DNA of 64,000 nt from Leptobrachium leishanense (lineage: Eukaryota > Chordata > Amphibia > Anura > Megophryidae): NCBI GenBank assembly GCA_009667805.1, contig CM019064.1, positions 272,037,662 through 272,101,661 on the forward strand, given 5' to 3'. This document shows, piece by piece, positions 1 through 10,920 of this stretch. Under the pieces are notes generated by a model. That model saw only the letters and a list, made by a program, of their open reading frames with translations, did not search any database and was not told where the DNA came from. Within the stretch, counting starts at the first letter, position 1, and the number at the start of each line of letters is the position of its first letter. Made by a program: the position numbers and the translations under genes.

Positions 1-462
1 CAGTGCTTAGGAATCAATTACATGTTAGCAAGTTGTTTTCTTGCTATAATTCTGAGGTGTACTGTAGGTGCAGCATTTTAAATGCATGGCTACATTATTT
101 GCTTAAAATGTATCACTTAAGGTTATTGCAATAAAGAAATGAGGTTGAAAGTTCATATTAGAACTACATTTTAATAGTTTATTATTTCACAGTTGACAAT
201 GCCGTTTTTCAATGGAAAATCACTCTTGCTCTTAATTATATAATTAATAGATGCTTAGATCACAGTGCATGTATTATACTGTATATGCTGCCGGCTAAAC
301 TGAAAATCATTATAAAAGATAATGCCCGTTCCTATCTGTCTTTTTGTTATTAGTGCCTCTCGTCCTTCCCTTCAATTCATGCATCGGCTCATTCTCTCTT
401 TAATAATACAATCTCAAACAAAAAGCCAAGATCTATCATCTGTTCTAACTTTCTTTTTTTAG

Positions 463-534
463 CTGTGCGTGAAAAAGATTCCGTATATGCCCATACAACT
501 AAACCCAGCCTGGAGCATCCTCAAACTCTTCATG
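463..534 (+). CDS. Mini-exon 1 (72 nt)
   Basis: The acceptor follows a T-rich tract ending TTTTTTTAG and the donor is CATG|GTAAAC. In phase 1 it reads through 24 codons, ending TTKPSLEHPQTLH. It belongs to the same exon family as exons 2, 3 and 7, which share the T-x-K-x-S-x-E-x-P core and the closing H/D-G. Confidence 0.65.
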
Positions 535-853
535 GTAAACCATGCCGTTTATTTTTTAAGCATTTTATAAAAATTTTAGTCAAACACATAAAAACATAGT
601 TGCAATGTACCTGCCACACTGAGCATTTTATAAGTCTAGGCAACATTTGTGTGTATTTGTAGAATATGTGGGAATTTTTAAGCAATGGCTTTATTTATAT
701 ATCAGATATTGATAGTATTTTTTAGTATATCAAGACTTTTTGCCATAGAAGATGTTATTTTTTAGGATGCCCTGACCTTCTGCATCAAGGCATAGGACAA
801 AGCTTTTGTATATGAAAACACCTGCCTAAAACCAAAATTAAGATCTTCCTAAT

Positions 854-1181
854 TAGGCCGGGTCAGACGAGCATGGTCAGACAATCGTTTTTATGAGTGG
901 AAGGAACGTCCGTGAGAGTGGACATGCCTTCCGCTTGATGCCAGTCTGGCCACCTCGCTGAGCGCTGTTAGTGCCTTCAGCGCTGCAAGGCTCGATCCCC
1001 CTATGAAGGATCGCGCTTTACAGCCTCGTCAACGTGCGTCTAGCTTTTCAACTGGGAGGCTTTGTGCACGGACGCTTGTATCACGCACAATTCGTGCACG
1101 CGCTACAGCGTGTGACTGGCCTCGTCAGGAGGCACATCAGTACGGGCGCACCTATAGTGCTCATCTGACCCCAGCCTTAGG
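854..1181. mobile_element. MITE, TTAGGC...GTCAGACGAGC family, copy 1
   Basis: Left end AGGCCGGGTCAGACGAGC is the imperfect inverse of right end GCTCATCTGACCCCAGCCT, giving terminal inverted repeats of about 24 bp around a CpG-rich core. The core is related to the copy at 23200-23544. No transposase frame is present. The small open frame at 1003-1317 lies inside it and is not a gene. Confidence 0.6.
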
Positions 1182-1391
1182 ATATAGCAATATTTGTATA
1201 TATATACAGCTGCATCACTCATTCGGCTGCAGAAACACCCACCAACATTGGCCACAGCACAATAAAATCTACCTATCTTCTACTGTATACAGTAGGAATT
1301 GCCCTGGAATTCACTGACTACCTACTCAATAACCACTGTCAATTCACCAAAGTCTAGATACGGTATTGCTTGTTTTACTTTCATATTGATT

Positions 1392-2282
1392 AGAGGGATT
1401 ATTCAGAGAGAGCCGATCTGGCCCCGAAATTGCACCGAACAGTGAATTTCCCCATACGGTGACATTTCGTGGCCATTCGGCTATTCAGAAAGCAGGCAGT
1501 TTGCCAAATTTTGTCGAATTGCCAGCGAAATATGGTGCCTGTTTGAAGGCAGTGAAATCCCCATAGAGAAGCAAGGGTTAATCTATTCAGAGAACACAGA
1601 ACAGCAGTGAAATGTCAGTGAAATGCCCTGCTGTTCGGTGGTTTCATTTGGCAGGTTTAATCAGGCGAATCCCATAAGTTTCAATGTAAAAATATCCCTG
1701 ATTTTATCCAATATTTATTCAACTGTTAATTCTTTTAAACTGCATAAAAAAGTCTCTTTATTTTATATTATTATTTTTTTGTCATTTTTCAGGATTTTAC
1801 AGCAAAAAAAATTGTTTTAGAAATAGTGTTTTCTTTGTAACAGAGCTTTTTATTATTATTCATACGACCTTTTATGTTATTTCCAGACATTTTCATCCAG
1901 TAGTTTTTTTGCAAAACAACGTTTCAAATTTGAAACTTTCAATCATTTTGTTGGGGAGGGGGTTTTCCCCCATTCGTCGGCTTGTTGGCTTTTTCCTGCA
2001 GCTGGTTAGTGTTGTCTTTGGCAGATCTTTGGCTTTTTTTGGACATGTTCATTTTCTTCAACAGTTTTGCGTATGGTCGGTTTTTTACGGATGCGTGTGG
2101 TGTTTTTTCAGCGGTTTTGCGACAGATTTTTGGATGCGGCCGGCGGATTTCTCCTGCACTTCAGGGACAGTGCGGTGTATGTTAAATGCACCGCAGGGTC
2201 AGGGAATTTGATTCCCCGAAGTGCGTGGAAAGAGAGAGCACTGAAATGTTGGTGTCATTTCAGTGCGCTCTGTATAACCCTG
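1392..2282. mobile_element. CAGGGTTATTCA-family MITE, copy 1 (diverged)
   Basis: It starts AGGGATTATTCAGAGAG and ends CTCTGTATAACCCTG, with the family's internal order: a GTGAAATCCCCATAGAGAAGCA block, a T-rich middle, then a GTTTTTCAGCGG-like block. About 0.89 kb. It has no protein-coding content, and its short open frames are chance frames in T-rich sequence. Confidence 0.6.
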
Positions 2283-2719
2283 TATATAATCATTAACCAA
2301 GATCATCCAATAAATTCAATAACAACAATTAAAATTTCCAGTTAATTAGTTTTTGATGAAAAGTCAATAATGGGTTTTATTAAATCCCAATTTTCACAGG
2401 ATTAATATATTCACGATTCAGGAATGTATTCTACATATAGGTCAGATATTTAAAATATCTGTATATAATAATCAAATAAAATTTCTTATCCTGGCAAAAT
2501 CTGCCTGCCTGTTAAAAGAGGCAAATATAGAATCCTAAGATATTTTTTGTCTGTACACTCTTGCCTCTGAGCACAGGTTGCATGTCGTGTATGCTTGATG
2601 TTGAAATGCCTGTCTGGCCATCAATCATCGCTCATTCAGCAGCACATTTTTTCCTTTTGCCATTTGCAATCCAGAAGAAAATCCCAGACATTTCATCAGT
2701 CGCGTATATTTTGTTTCAG

Positions 2720-2791
2720 CTACCAGTGGGAAGAGTCTTACTTATGTTGCTACTAGAAAATCCATCTCTGAGCCTCCACAAACTATGCATG
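2720..2791 (+). CDS. Mini-exon 2 (72 nt)
   Basis: Acceptor TTTTGTTTCAG, donor CATG|GTAAAA. It encodes SGKSLTYVATRKSISEPP near its middle and ends in HG across the junction. Paralogous to exons 1, 3 and 7. Its last ten bases plus about 60 bases of the downstream intron recur at 4561-4630. Confidence 0.65.
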
Positions 2792-3330
2792 GTAAAACTA
2801 TTTTATATTTATATGTAAAATAAAGTAAGGTGTGCCAGAAATGTGTGGAGCTGGACATATCTGTCATATTTTGTGCCTTTGTGCAACATCGGTTTCTGAT
2901 TTAAAACCCAATTTCTCAACATACAGCATATAGTTGATATGGCCACAGCAACAAAAATGTTATATAAAAATGGTCCTCTCCTTTTTTCAGTTTAGCAGAA
3001 CTTTGTGAGATTCACTATAAAAGTTTGACCCAATAAAGAAATTTGGAGGAGCCAATTTCAGAAAGAGAGCACCCACCAACATCGTTCATGGGGATAACAA
3101 TGAGGATACTGATGCAAAGGTCCCTCCTATCTCTCACAATATGAATAATGATAGAACATTTGTCAATAGGTGGGCAATGGCTGCCTCATTTATTCTTCCA
3201 TATCCTACTGGTGTACAAAATTTGGGGTCCAGGACTTACTATGCTTCTTCGCATATCCATTTCCAAAGAGACGGACATATGGGTTTAACATAGACAGGAT
3301 CAAGTGATCATATATTCTTCCCACACATTG

Positions 3331-4066
3331 GGCTAAATTACAATCTTCACGCAAACGTTTGCGCCGGCGCAAAAAAACATTAACGCGAGGGGTAAAACCA
3401 TTTGCACCTAATCTCGTATTACATAGTCAGCGCAACAACTGCGCGCAATCGTCTACCGTGGGTGAACCTGCGCGAACCCTGCGCGAGCTTACTGTACTTC
3501 GCGCGTCCTATACTTAACATTGTGAGCGCAAATGCGAATGTGCGCTGGTACGAGTATGGTATTACAATCTATTCGCGATAATTACCGCACAGCCATTGCG
3601 CGCATAATTTTAGCAACTCCTAAAAGCTGGTGTTAATGGCAAATCTGAACAACCTGGCCGAACCCAAATACACCAGCCCGAAAACAAAATCACAGTAAAG
3701 TCTAGTTACACATTCTACTCATACCAAAGCAATAAAATGGAGAAGTTGTGTGTGCATGTATTATTGCTGCAGCATATATGCTCAGATTGACTGTGGCAGG
3801 CGCAATTTCTCAATGTGAGAATTGTGGTTCTTAATTCTGATTGGCTGAATCGGGAGAAAAAACTGTTCACACACTGTTTTTTGCTCGAGACGGTACTGCG
3901 CGAGCATTTGGCCGCGTCCTGTTTGTGCACGGTATTGATCGGCGGATGAAAAGACGCGCGAGGATTGTAATTCCAGCGGTGATTTGCGCGCGCAAAAGTT
4001 TAACAGTTGGCGCAAAACTTTTCGCTTTGCGCAAGGGTTTTTGCGCAAACATTGTAATATAGCCCA
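3331..4066. mobile_element. Long palindromic MITE (GGGCTAAATTACAATCTTC)
   Basis: The left end GGGCTAAATTACAATCTTCACGC pairs with the right end GCGCAAACATTGTAATATAGCCC. The core is unusually rich in GCGC words. A reverse-oriented relative sits at 62158-62695, with shared internal sequence around the phrase GCTGCAGCATATATGCTCAG. Open frames here on both strands are incidental. Confidence 0.6.
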
Positions 4067-4082
4067 TTATGTCCTAGATCAG

Positions 4083-4206
4083 GGATCAGCAACTTAGGCC
4101 CTCAGATGTTTTGGAACTAAATCTCCTATGATCCTCGGGCACTCATTAGGTTGATTGAGAACCAGGGGAAGAATAGTTCATCAAACATCTGGAGGGCTGA
4201 GGTTGC
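4083..4206. mobile_element. Short fold-back repeat (GGGATCAGCAACTT type), copy 1
   Basis: About 125 bp. Left GATCAGCAACTTAGGCCCTCAGATG pairs with right CATCTGGAGGGCTGAGGTTGCTGAC. The same family occurs at 25889-26028 and 60773-60892. Non-coding. Confidence 0.55.
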
Positions 4207-4254
4207 TGACTCCCGTTCTAGTTACATTGAGGGAAGGAGGAAGTAAAGTGGTAG

Positions 4255-4560
4255 ATGCCCGATAACCCTCCTTTTCCTCTAACCACATGTTGGGTAGTGT
4301 CACGTACCAGTACTGGCTGTGTACCAGCTATGGGGGTTTGTGAGCCCATGTGCAGTATTGCTTGCTCACCAATAAGGGTGCAAGTTGTATTGAAACGGAT
4401 GCATGGAGTATCTCAGAAGCCAGGAAAGTTTGGCAGACAATAATCAGAGGAGTAATCTAGAGGCAGGCAAAGTTTGACAATGGTAGAGGCACGGTAATAA
4501 CACAGGCGGCAATCAGAGGGGTAGGTCAGAGGCAAAGTAACACAGGGGGATCCAGGGGGG
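4255..4560. repeat. Interspersed repeat with CAGG/GGCAG steps
   Basis: Sequence GTGTCACGTACCAGTACTGG followed by purine-rich imperfect steps (AATCAGAGG, GGTAGAGGC). It resembles in style the sequence at 45210-45790. No coding content or clear ends are recognised. Confidence 0.3.
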
Positions 4561-4630
4561 ACTATGCATGGTAAAACTATTTTATATTTATATGTAAAAT
4601 AAAGTAAGGCATGCCAGAAATGTGTGGAGC
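4561..4630 (+). repeat. Duplicate of exon 2 tail and downstream intron
   Basis: Nearly identical to 2782-2851: ACTATGCATGGTAAAACTAT and the following ~50 bases, with two changes (GTG versus CAT near GGYRTGCCAG). It carries the last ten exon-2 bases and the intact donor but lacks the rest of the exon and its acceptor, so it is a broken exon copy. Confidence 0.7.
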
Positions 4631-4683
4631 ATACCAACAGCTCAGCGCTGCCGTGAGCATCCCGGAATTTTACGTTCAGAAAT

Positions 4684-4800
4684 AATGCAGGCAGCATTTT
4701 TTGCGCCTGCATTGTAATCCAGCGTTAAAACGCAGGCGCAAGGGGGAAAATTGCGGGTGCAGTTTTTCCTCCCTTGCGCCTGCGTTTTAACGCGAAGAGC
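4684..4800. repeat. GC-rich fold-back repeat, copy 1
   Basis: Two inverted arms based on TGCGCCTGCATTGTAATCCAG and CTTGCGCCTGCGTTTTAACG. A close relative lies at 26187-26305. Non-coding. Confidence 0.5.
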
Positions 4801-5218
4801 CCATAGAGTACAAAGAAAAAACAGTTCTGCTCGGCGCACTAAATCCAAATAAAATCATCGATTGAATCAAATTTTATATTTGTCATATTCACACTACATA
4901 AATTAAGGTTTAATTAACAACTTTGTTCACTATTTCAAGAATAAAAATTAAGACAGAAAGTAGGAAAATAGATTTGTCCTATATGCAGTTACAGTATGTG
5001 TCCTTTAATGTTTTGGCATTATTATTACTGAGTATACAATGTGTGTCTGGTCTTAAAGTACAGACCATTCATGCTTGTCTCATTGTTCGGATGGTAAATT
5101 CCTTATCAATCCATCATCCATCTTTTGTGAAACACCAGATTTTTTTTCCATTTATGATTTAACAAAATCCAGAACAAAAACGGCAAGCATCTCATCTGTT
5201 ACATACATCTCTCCGTAG

Positions 5219-5290
5219 TGTCAAGAGGGAAACATCCTACTTATGTTCCTACTGAAAAATCCAGCATGGAACATCCCATAACTCCTGATG
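5219..5290 (+). CDS. Mini-exon 3 (72 nt)
   Basis: Acceptor CATCTCTCCGTAG is weak because CGTAG interrupts the pyrimidine tract. The donor is GATG|GTAAAC. Phase-1 reading gives SRGKHPTYVPTEKSSMEHP. The closest sibling is exon 7, sharing GKHPxY and SMEHP. Confidence 0.62.
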
Positions 5291-5401
5291 GTAAACCGCA
5301 TTCTATTTTTATGATTAATAATCATTCTGTAACATTAAAAAAAAAGAATGAAGGGAGATTAGCCTGGATGGGTTATGTGTTTGCTGTAAATTCTAGTACT
5401 A

Positions 5402-6256
5402 TAGGGGTTATTCAGAGAATGCTGATCTGGCCCTGGAATGTCACCGAACAGGGAATTTCCCCGTACAGTGACATTTACGGTGACAAATTATAGCGAACTG
5501 CCAACAAGTATGGTGCCTGTTCGAAGGCAGTGAAATCCCCCATAGAGAAGCAATGGTTCATCTATTCAGAGAACACTGAACAGCAGTGAAAAGTTGCCGA
5601 AGTGCCCTGCTGTACAGTGGTTTTATTCAACAGGTTTATTCAGACGAACCCCATAGGTTTCAATGTTAAAAATATTCCCGTTTTTATGCAATATCTAATA
5701 AACCATTTATTCGTATATTCTGTAGTAAAAAGTCTCTTTGTTTATAGATTTTGTTTAGGATTTTTTAGGATCTTTTAGGTATTTTTAGGGATTTTTTCAG
5801 CAAAACTTTTATACCTTTTCTTTTTAAAGTGTTTTTTCTTTTTCCTGTAACAGACCTTTTTAATATCATTCATAGGAGCGTATATGTACAGTAAATTCCA
5901 GACATTTTCGTTCAGTAGTTTTTTTTGCAATCAGCGTTTCAATTTTCAGTTCAGCGTTTTGGTTTTTTCCTTTACCCCTGTTCGTTACCTTGTCGGCTTT
6001 TTCCAGCGATTGGTCTTCGCTGTGATCGGCGGCTCGTTGGCTTTTTCCGACGTGTTTTTTACGGTGGTTCCGGCGGGTTTTTCGTGGGTGTCCAGCAGGA
6101 TTGCGGCAGGTTTGTGGTGGGTTTTCCCTGCACTCCGGGTACCCGCAGTGAATGCTGAATTCACTGCAGGGTGGGGAACTTTGATTCCCCGAAGTGCAGA
6201 GAACGAGAGAGTACCAATGTCAGCGACAATTCGGTGCTCTCTGAATAACAAGTAGA
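5402..6256. mobile_element. CAGGGTTATTCA-family MITE, copy 2
   Basis: Begins GGGGTTATTCAGAGAATGC and ends GTGCTCTCTGAATAAC. It carries the AGTGAAATCCCCCATAGAG and CAGACATTTTCGTTCAGTAG internal blocks seen in the other copies. The 123-codon frame inside (5884-6255) is T-rich chance sequence. Confidence 0.62.
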
Positions 6257-6641
6257 TGCAAATGTCTGCTTGGACATGAATCATTCTTCCATATGTGTTA
6301 CAGCAGAAGAGAATCCCAGACCACATCATAGCTTTGCCAACAAACTAACTCAGCAGCACTGTTTCTATCACATACATTTTTGATCATAAGAAATTACATA
6401 TGATGTTTTACCCAAACAACAATTAGGAAATTGAATTGAGAATCAAGTTATTGTCCATTCATGCTTCCTAATTACTCTTGTAACTATGGTTATCATGAGT
6501 AATAAAGAGAAAGTGGTAAGTATAGCACTTCAGAGTAGCTCATAACTGTGATGCATGTATACACTTGCAATCAGTATAAAATAAATCATATAGTAATATG
6601 ATTTATCTCAGTTACTCCATTGTAAAGTATTCATATTGTAG

Positions 6642-6734
6642 GACTCTCCTTGATACAGCCATCATCACCCACTGCTCTGGATGCAACATCGAAAATAACT
6701 TTGATTACTCAAAAACAAGAACGTACTGCAGAGG
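6642..6734 (+). CDS. Mini-exon 4 (93 nt)
   Basis: Acceptor TCATATTGTAG, donor GAGG|GTAATG (the G before GT is the shared codon base). It encodes LSLIQPSSPTALDATSK, then a Thr/Gln-rich tail ending AE-G. It has the same length as exon 8 and also lies 3' of a GKHPxY-type exon, so 4 and 8 are probably duplicates. Confidence 0.62.
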
Positions 6735-6983
6735 GTAATGATATTGGAATGTTATGTAACATCACATCCTATGACTTCTTTTATATATATATATATATTT
6801 TTTTATCAAAGTAAAATAAAATCATTTGCATTTGGTTTAAGTAAATTACTGAATTCTAGAACAGGATCTTTAAAAGCATTACATTTATCACCAAACATAT
6901 TTAACAGTATATTTAGTATGTTAAAATCTCTTTATTCTATGAGTAGCATTTTCTATTTTCCTGATTAAGTGATGGCTTTTTAG

Positions 6984-7061
6984 CAGGGAGATATCAGCTG
7001 TCCACTGATGAGCAACAGACCAGCCCCTATATTCATGTCAAACATCAACAGACTACAATGG
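6984..7061 (+). CDS. Mini-exon 5 (78 nt)
   Basis: The acceptor TTTTTAG at 6982-6983 was chosen over the next AG because the alternative puts a stop in frame. Donor ATGG|GTAAAT. It encodes GRYQLSTDEQQTSPYIHVK and ends QQTTM-G. Aligns throughout with exon 6. Confidence 0.65.
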
Positions 7062-8424
7062 GTAAATGCTGTTTATCTATAGCATCTCTTTCCATGCCCT
7101 TTGTGCTTTTTATCTGAGACATTGCTTCTTGGCTGCAGCAGGATATGCCTACATAAGAAAGCATTCTGATGTGCCGCTTGTTGGTCCCAATGGGGGGCTT
7201 ACTTGGCAGTTGTCTTCGGTATAAGTAGTATTTTTTTATCAGAAGGACATGAAATAATAAATATTGACACTGAGCCTACATAGTACATCCAAACAACTAT
7301 GCCATAGTTTATCACAGCATAGAGGCTTCCCCTACCACAAACTGTGCTTCCAAACAGGCATCATTCACCCTTATGTTGAAATTTGGGGCTGAAGGTGTAC
7401 CATCATTGTAGCTCTCCAGTGATATGACCACAGCAGTGAGTGAGCAGCAATGTTATTATGGTAAAAAAAGTCAAGGTATGATATATACAGTGTCCTATCT
7501 CTGAACAGGTCTTAGCAGTTGACAAGTCAAAAAGCATTGCACCCCTTTAGGGCATTCTTTGTATGATAAGCCTGCTTCAAGCACTCTGCAGAACACTCTT
7601 CTGAAACTCCTCGTGTGTAGCTTTACTATCAAATGTGTTTCTCCTTACTTCAATTTATCTTTCTCTTTTGTGTTCACTGATCTTATGCAATGGATTTTGG
7701 CTACTGTATTCATTTTGTGGCTAAACCCTCACTGCTTGTCCAGACTCTGTTGGCTAACTTGATTTTCCCATTCGTGTTTTTTAAAACCAAACAATGTCAT
7801 ATTGAGGAGCAGTGTTTTCGCTACTCTATTCATTAGTTCATTCTGGCTTAATTGATGTCCATTCTTAAGGTTACTGATTTTAACCCTTTCCCGCTGCAGG
7901 GCGTACCATTCTGTTCCTGCAACACGCGGGCTTAGAAGTACGTCCCGTTGACTTCTATGGCCCATCTCGGCACCTCCCCGCAGCCAACACGTGACGTGCG
8001 TCGTTGGCTGCTGCAAGACGGCCTGAACTCAGGCCGTCCCCCTGGACCCAATGATGCACGTCGTACGTCAGCTGCATAGGCAGGCTGATTCAGAGGCCCG
8101 CAGCAGCACCTAGTAGTACGCCCCGCCAGCGTTATCCCCCTTCCAACATGCACCGCCTCCTGTCATTATATTATTTTTCTGAAACAAGACTTTCCAATTG
8201 GTCTATAAATAATAAAGTTTTTTTGGTTTTTTTAAACAAAATTGGTAGATTTAGTATATGACATATATTACTACTTTGCAAGCAACCATGCAAATATTTA
8301 GCTAACTAATATGAAATTAAAAGTTGTCTTTATATATATAGATTAACTGTTTCATTAAAATAGAATTTGATTTGAGGATGGGGTTATTATTACATTTTGT
8401 GATTAAGTGATTACTTTTTTTTAG
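7062..8424 (+). other. Intron 5 with partial CCCTTTCCCGCTG repeat
   Basis: No exon was found. At 7880-7883 a TTAA precedes CCCTTTCCCGCTGCAGGGCG, the start typed by the TTAA-flanked MITEs further right. A GC-rich stretch continues to about 8155 but no matching right end is visible. The remainder is AT-rich unique-looking sequence. Confidence 0.35.
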
Positions 8425-8502
8425 CAGGAGGACATCCAATGTCCACTTATAAGCCTCAAGTTAGCACGGATTTGCCTGTCAAAATGCACAGGACCACAAT
8501 GG
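8425..8502 (+). CDS. Mini-exon 6 (78 nt)
   Basis: Acceptor TTTTTTTTAG, donor ATGG|GTAAATG. It encodes GGHPMSTYKPQVSTDLP and closes HRTTM-G. Shared flanks with exon 5 (GATTAAGTGATKRCTTTTTAG upstream, GGTAAATGC downstream) show that exon and intron edges were duplicated together. Confidence 0.68.
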
Positions 8503-8865
8503 GTAAATGCAGCTTGTCTTTCACATCCTCTTCCTTGAAATTATATCTGACTTTTTAAAGCACCAATGCTATGGGCAAAGCAAGTTTTGCTCATTTGAGA
8601 AAGAATATCTCCCTTTATATACTGTAGATCCACATTTATTACTGCCCTTTAGAACTGGAAAAAGGATGTTATTCCCTTTCAAAGTTTACCGGTCTCCCAT
8701 GTGACCTATGGCATGCCACAGGTGGGCGGGGCCACTGCGAGTAGAAAGACATCCCACCATCCTTCATTCTCGGCATCATGCTTCTCACTCGTTCATCTCT
8801 TTATTTGCTCATAATGCTGAACAGTAATCACAGATAAATGATCTGTTACAAATATTTACTTTTAG

Positions 8866-8937
8866 CACCAAGTGGGAAGCATCCCAAATATCTTACTACT
8901 ACAAAACCCAGCATGGAGCATCCTCACACTGCTCATG
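8866..8937 (+). CDS. Mini-exon 7 (72 nt)
   Basis: Acceptor TTACTTTTAG, donor CATG|GTAAAT. It encodes PSGKHPKYLTTTKPSMEHP and is the best-preserved member of the 1/2/3/7 exon family. It lies 364 bp after exon 6. Confidence 0.7.
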
Positions 8938-9680
8938 GTAAATCATATACTATATTTTTATGTTATCTAAAATGTTGTGAGATATAACATTAGTATATGG
9001 TGTTAAAATACGCTCTTTACTATCTCTCCATCCTTAAGAGTTTATCATTTATTCTATAAGCAATGTGCAGTCTGATTGATGTTTGAGTCTAATGTCCCAT
9101 GAATAACAGCTCTTAAACCCCTTTACTATCAAATTGTTTTCCATAAAACCACTGCCAGTACCCAGTGGGTTTTTAGAAAACAACTGCCCATTGCAGGCAG
9201 TGTAAAAATGAATGTAATCTTCATAAAATCTATTTTAACGACAGTAAGCTTATTTAGCAGTCATGTAGTAATACAGCCGAATCTTTGTCTTTCTGTAAAC
9301 CCCCCCCCCCAAAAAAAAAGATCTCCAAGCTTTTGAAACAGCTTCAGCACCTTGGATAGGTCATATAATTTATGGGGCACATTCTGGAGCCCCTTTACTA
9401 AACATTTTGTTTGCAGTAAAAAAAAAATCCTTTACAATGCTCCAGCACATGACTAGGTCGAGTTTTCTCAATGCTGGGATCCTACAGTAGCTTTTGATCA
9501 TTGAGTGTACTCGACCATGATAGTGAAGTGGTTATGTATAGATTGCGGAAACACATACTTTTTCAATAATTCGTCAGCAGATACTAAGGATTCAGGGTCA
9601 TAAAATGCCTTAACTCCTTTGCAGACATAATTAACGGCAAGTAGTATTTGAATTTATTGGCCAATTGAGTAAACATCTGA
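8938..9680 (+). other. Intron 7, left part
   Basis: AT-rich with a C10 homopolymer at about 9300-9310 next to an A-run. No gene or recognised repeat is seen. Confidence 0.4.
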
Positions 9681-9696
9681 CATTACTAAAACGGTA

Positions 9697-10625
9697 TAAA
9701 AGGAACAAAACTTAAATTCCTGGCGCACCTTGTATATTAGAACATTGTTTTAGAATACAATATGTATGATACAATTGTAAGTGAACAGTGGGTAAAAAAT
9801 ATTGAGTATGTTTTTTTGATTTTTGTTTTTTATTTCTGTTTTTTTTTTTCCTCTTAACACTGAAAACACTCAAAAAATTCAAACAAATTCAAAAAAATAG
9901 AGAAATCAGAATACTTTTCAGACTGATATTTTTCACCAGAGACTATCTGAGGACACTTACTGAGGAAGCCGGTAGGCGGAAATGCGTTTTAAGTGATCCC
10001 CTTTTACGATTACTTTTCAAATAACTTTTTTAATTATGCATACCATATGGTCTATTTTTATATGAATTTATAGGAATACATTTTTGAATATAGTAGCATA
10101 TCGTCCTGCTGCATATTTATTACTTTAGCACCTGTCTATATAAGGTTTGCTCCCTCCCCTCCCTGAAATTTATATAGCACCTCCATATACCATCGAATGA
10201 GCTAATGAATAAACGAGTCACCATTGGGGCGAAAAAAAGCTAACTCCAGAGGATTTGCCAAGGAGGAAAGGAGGAAGATAAAGATACCATCATTACTAAT
10301 ATAAGTATTCTGATTTCTCTATTATTTTGAATTTGTTTGAATTTTTTGAGTGTTTTCAGTGTTAACAGGAAAAAAAAAACACAGAAAAAAAAACATACTC
10401 AATATTTTTTACCCACTGTTCACTTACAATTGTATCATACATATTGTATTCTAAAACAATGTTCTAATATACAAGGTGCGCCAGGAATTTATGTTTTGTT
10501 CCTTTTATATTATTTGTGTCCTTGGAGGTGTGTGGACACTGCACATTCCACTACGGCAGCACCTACCCTAATTAATATCTATTTATTTTGCACGGAAGCG
10601 CTGCCTTCACATATACACACTTTTC
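9697..10625. mobile_element. Fold-back Penelope-like insertion
   Basis: A 929-bp insertion bounded by the direct repeat CATTACTAAAACGGTA (9681-9696 and 10626-10641). Its arms (~9700-9915 and ~10310-10510) are inverted copies of each other, both containing AATTCCTGGCGCACCTTG in opposite orientation. The centre carries a hammerhead-like core at 9960-9990. Known: Penelope-like elements have terminal repeats in direct or inverted arrangement, many with hammerhead motifs, and variable target duplications. No reverse transcriptase or GIY-YIG frame is present, so this is a non-autonomous or truncated copy. The 592-bp relative at 51301-51892 corresponds to its right two thirds. Confidence 0.5.
9960..9990 (+). 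ncRNA. Hammerhead-ribozyme-like core
   Basis: CTGAGGA (matching CUGANGA), then AGCCGGTAGGCG, which can form a GCC/GGC stem closed by a GGTA loop, then GAAATGCGT, the place of the conserved GAAA and short stem III. The base pair next to the core is A-G rather than G-C, and GAAATGCG replaces the usual GAAACGCG, so activity is doubtful. The sister copy at 51827-51857 on the minus strand keeps GAAACGCGT. Confidence 0.45.
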
Positions 10626-10827
10626 CATTACTAAAACGGTAAACAAACCTAAAGTAACATATAACCAAATTAATCCATATCTTTTCATCAAGAGCATTTT
10701 GTACAGTTTCTTGGTCATCTAGGTGTCTCATTTGTAAGTCATTTTGTAAACTGTTTTGCAGCAGCATTCTAGTACTATATAACCTTGTTTTATTTGTGTC
10801 AACTCACTAAAAATATGTACTTTCTAG

Positions 10828-10920
10828 ATGAGCCTATTATTGCTCCGCCGTCAACATCTACTCCAGAATTAACAATGGAGATACCTCCTGTTACTTTACA
10901 ACAAGCTCCTTCTATTGAGG
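10828..10920 (+). CDS. Mini-exon 8 (93 nt)
   Basis: Acceptor TACTTTCTAG, donor GAGG|GTAAAG. It encodes EPIIAPPSTSTPELTMEIPP, then a Thr/Gln-rich end. It matches exon 4 in length, in position after a GKHPxY exon, and in ending with E-G. Confidence 0.65.
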
